Of a DNA stretch of 7,236 nucleotides, positions 6,451 through 7,236 are shown one piece after another (the stretch's first letter is position 1; the number at the start of each line of letters is the position of its first letter). Location: the NCBI GenBank assembly GCA_025357975.1, contig JANYKY010000028.1, positions 1 through 7,236 on the forward strand, written 5' to 3'. The DNA is from Gemmatimonadaceae bacterium. Lineage in GTDB: Bacteria > Gemmatimonadota > Gemmatimonadetes > Gemmatimonadales > Gemmatimonadaceae. The notes under the pieces were generated by a model. It saw nothing but the letters and a program-made list of their open reading frames with translations, was not told the DNA's origin and ran no database searches. Both the position numbers and the translations under genes were made by a program.

Positions 6451-6612
6451 ATGCCCAAAAAAGGACATGCAGTAATTCCGGATTTCTCGCACAAGAAACC
6501 GGCGAAGGCGGGGTCGCGGGCTGCTGAGACACGGAAGTCAGCTGGCCCGAAGGCGAAGCCGATATCCAAGCCGCAGGCGATTTCGCAAAAGTCCGGACGA
6601 AGAGGGCAGTAG
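6451..6612 (+). CDS. Small lysine/arginine-rich protein of unknown function
   Basis: This frame runs from ATG 6451 to TAG 6610-6612 and encodes 53 residues. It begins MPKKGHAVIPDF, continues with a disordered stretch rich in Lys, Pro, Ala, Ser and Gly (several Ala/Pro-Lys repeats such as KPAKAGSR and GPKAKPISKP), and ends QKSGRRGQ. It has no signal peptide, membrane segment or cysteines and would be strongly basic, so nucleic-acid or ribosome binding is a reasonable guess. Support for its being real comes from the well-placed AGGGA, the G/C-ending codons, and the intrinsic terminator about 63 nt after the stop. I have an impression of similar tiny proteins with an SGRRGQ end in Gemmatimonadota but cannot verify it. 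It lies 46 nt after the permease and is probably the last gene of that transcript. Confidence 0.6.
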   Translation: MPKKGHAVIPDFSHKKPAKAGSRAAETRKSAGPKAKPISKPQAISQKSGRRGQ

Positions 6613-6633
6613 ATTCAACTGGACACGATCTAA

Positions 6634-6664
6634 GCGCTCGACGCACGATGAAAGCTCCGAGCGC
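6634..6664 (+). repeat. Inverted repeat upstream of the terminator
   Basis: GCGCTCG (6634-6640) and CGAGCGC (6658-6664) are perfect 7-bp inverted arms around a 17-nt loop. The hairpin could form in the 3' untranslated RNA just before the terminator and protect the transcript end, or it may be chance. Confidence 0.4.
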
Positions 6665-6675
6665 CCATATTAATG

Positions 6676-6707
6676 AAGGCCGCCTCGACAAAAATGGCGG
6701 CCTTTTT
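6676..6707 (+). terminator. Strong rho-independent terminator
   Basis: AAGGCCGCC (6676-6684) pairs perfectly with GGCGGCCTT (6696-6704) around an 11-nt loop, and the descending arm runs into five T residues (6703-6707). This is a classic intrinsic terminator. It closes the plus-strand run that ends with the 53-codon gene and insulates it from the downstream membrane-protein gene. Confidence 0.9.
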
Positions 6708-6747
6708 CGTGCCAGATGCGTAACGACTCAGGCGTCCCTTTTGCACC

Positions 6748-6752
6748 AGGAG
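6748..6752 (+). promoter_or_regulatory. Shine-Dalgarno site of the DUF4956-type gene
   Basis: AGGAG lies 7 nt before the ATG at 6760 and fixes this start. The promoter must lie in the roughly 50 bp after the terminator, where I saw no clear -35/-10 elements. Confidence 0.75.
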
Positions 6753-6759
6753 TGCCCCG

Positions 6760-7236
6760 ATGCCCGTTTTGCAGTCAGCCATTGACGTCTTTTCGCTAGG
6801 ATCGGGCAAGCCGATTCGCCGGCTCCTGGCCTATTATTTCCTGCTCGCTCTTCTGGCGGTGGGGCTTAGCCTGCTATTCCCGAGAATTGCTCAGCTGTTT
6901 GCGGGAAAGGCGATGGAAGGACTTCCCGGCGGCACGAAAGCACTTCAGGATGGACTGAGTGGTGCGACTGACACGTCATCGCTTTTCGCTCCGGGAACTC
7001 TTGGCGACGTAGCGATAACAACTCTCGTAATTCTGTTCGGAACGCTGCTCCTCATGCTTCCGGTTTCGTGGGTCTACATGTCGGCGCGCTCTGTACAAGG
7101 TCACAGCCAGCAGGTGGTTCAGACCTTGATCATCCTGCCGCTCGTCGTCGCTGGAATCATCATCGTTGTTCAGAACTCGCTTGCTCTCGCATTCAGCCTT
7201 GCCGGTGTCGTCGGCGCCGTTCGCTTTCGAACCACT
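6760..7236 (+). CDS. DUF4956-type membrane protein, N-terminal part (cut by the window edge)
   Basis: The first 159 codons are present and the frame stays open at the right edge. A short cytoplasmic start is followed by a hydrophobic helix near 21-40 (RLLAYYFLLALLAVGLSLLF) and a polar loop rich in Gly, Ser and Thr (41-80). Further helices lie near 84-105 (ending LLLMLPVSWVYMSAR), 119-137 (VVQTLIILPLVVAGIIIVV) and 139-155. The stretch from SWVYMSAR through QQVVQTLIILPLVVAGI to NSLALAFSLAGVVGAVRFR matches my memory of the conserved core of DUF4956 proteins. These are integral membrane proteins of unknown function, sometimes encoded near polyphosphate-polymerase (VTC-like) or CotH-like genes. 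The expected next residues and soluble tail lie outside the window. A good AGGAG supports the start, and a terminator upstream makes it a separate transcription unit. Confidence 0.82.
   Translation, partial: MPVLQSAIDVFSLGSGKPIRRLLAYYFLLALLAVGLSLLFPRIAQLFAGKAMEGLPGGTKALQDGLSGATDTSSLFAPGTLGDVAITTLVILFGTLLLMLPVSWVYMSARSVQGHSQQVVQTLIILPLVVAGIIIVVQNSLALAFSLAGVVGAVRFRTT

Overview
The window looks like ordinary chromosomal DNA from a moderately GC-rich bacterium, with G/C-leaning third codon positions, mostly tight gene spacing and Shine-Dalgarno sites in front of several genes. The mix of Uup, an ABC-2 exporter, a DUF4956-type membrane protein and a 53-codon basic protein ending in SGRRGQ reminds me of Gemmatimonadota, but this is recollection and not a proven assignment. 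I see no rRNA, tRNA, CRISPR array, insertion sequence or phage gene.

Layout. Positions 1-846 (+ strand) hold the 3' part of a gene that enters from the left edge. Its reading frame appears to shift at an A5 run (559-563), so it is broken or carries an indel. It converges on, and slightly overlaps, a minus-strand cluster at 785-2203. Read in its own direction, that cluster holds a 158-residue protein of unknown function, a 66-residue membrane protein with a PGLGQ motif, and a P-loop protein resembling nucleoside or nucleotide kinases. A 47-bp divergent spacer (2204-2250) separates it from a plus-strand run.

The plus-strand run is uup (ABC-F ATPase, 2251-4146), a four-helix membrane protein (4170-4721), the ATPase of an ABC-2 exporter (4718-5644, GTGA overlap with the previous gene), its permease (5658-6404), and a 53-codon lysine-rich protein (6451-6612). 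A strong intrinsic terminator follows at 6676-6707. Spacings of 23, -4, 13 and 46 nt suggest one transcript. The last gene (6760 to the right edge) is the N-terminal part of a DUF4956-type membrane protein with its own Shine-Dalgarno site.

Working together. The ATPase and permease almost certainly form one exporter, and the membrane protein translationally coupled to them may be an accessory. Uup probably acts separately, on ribosomes or DNA intermediates. The most unusual points are the probable frameshift, the histidine-bearing membrane protein coupled to the exporter, and the tiny basic protein. I find no convincing evidence of an entirely new multi-gene system.
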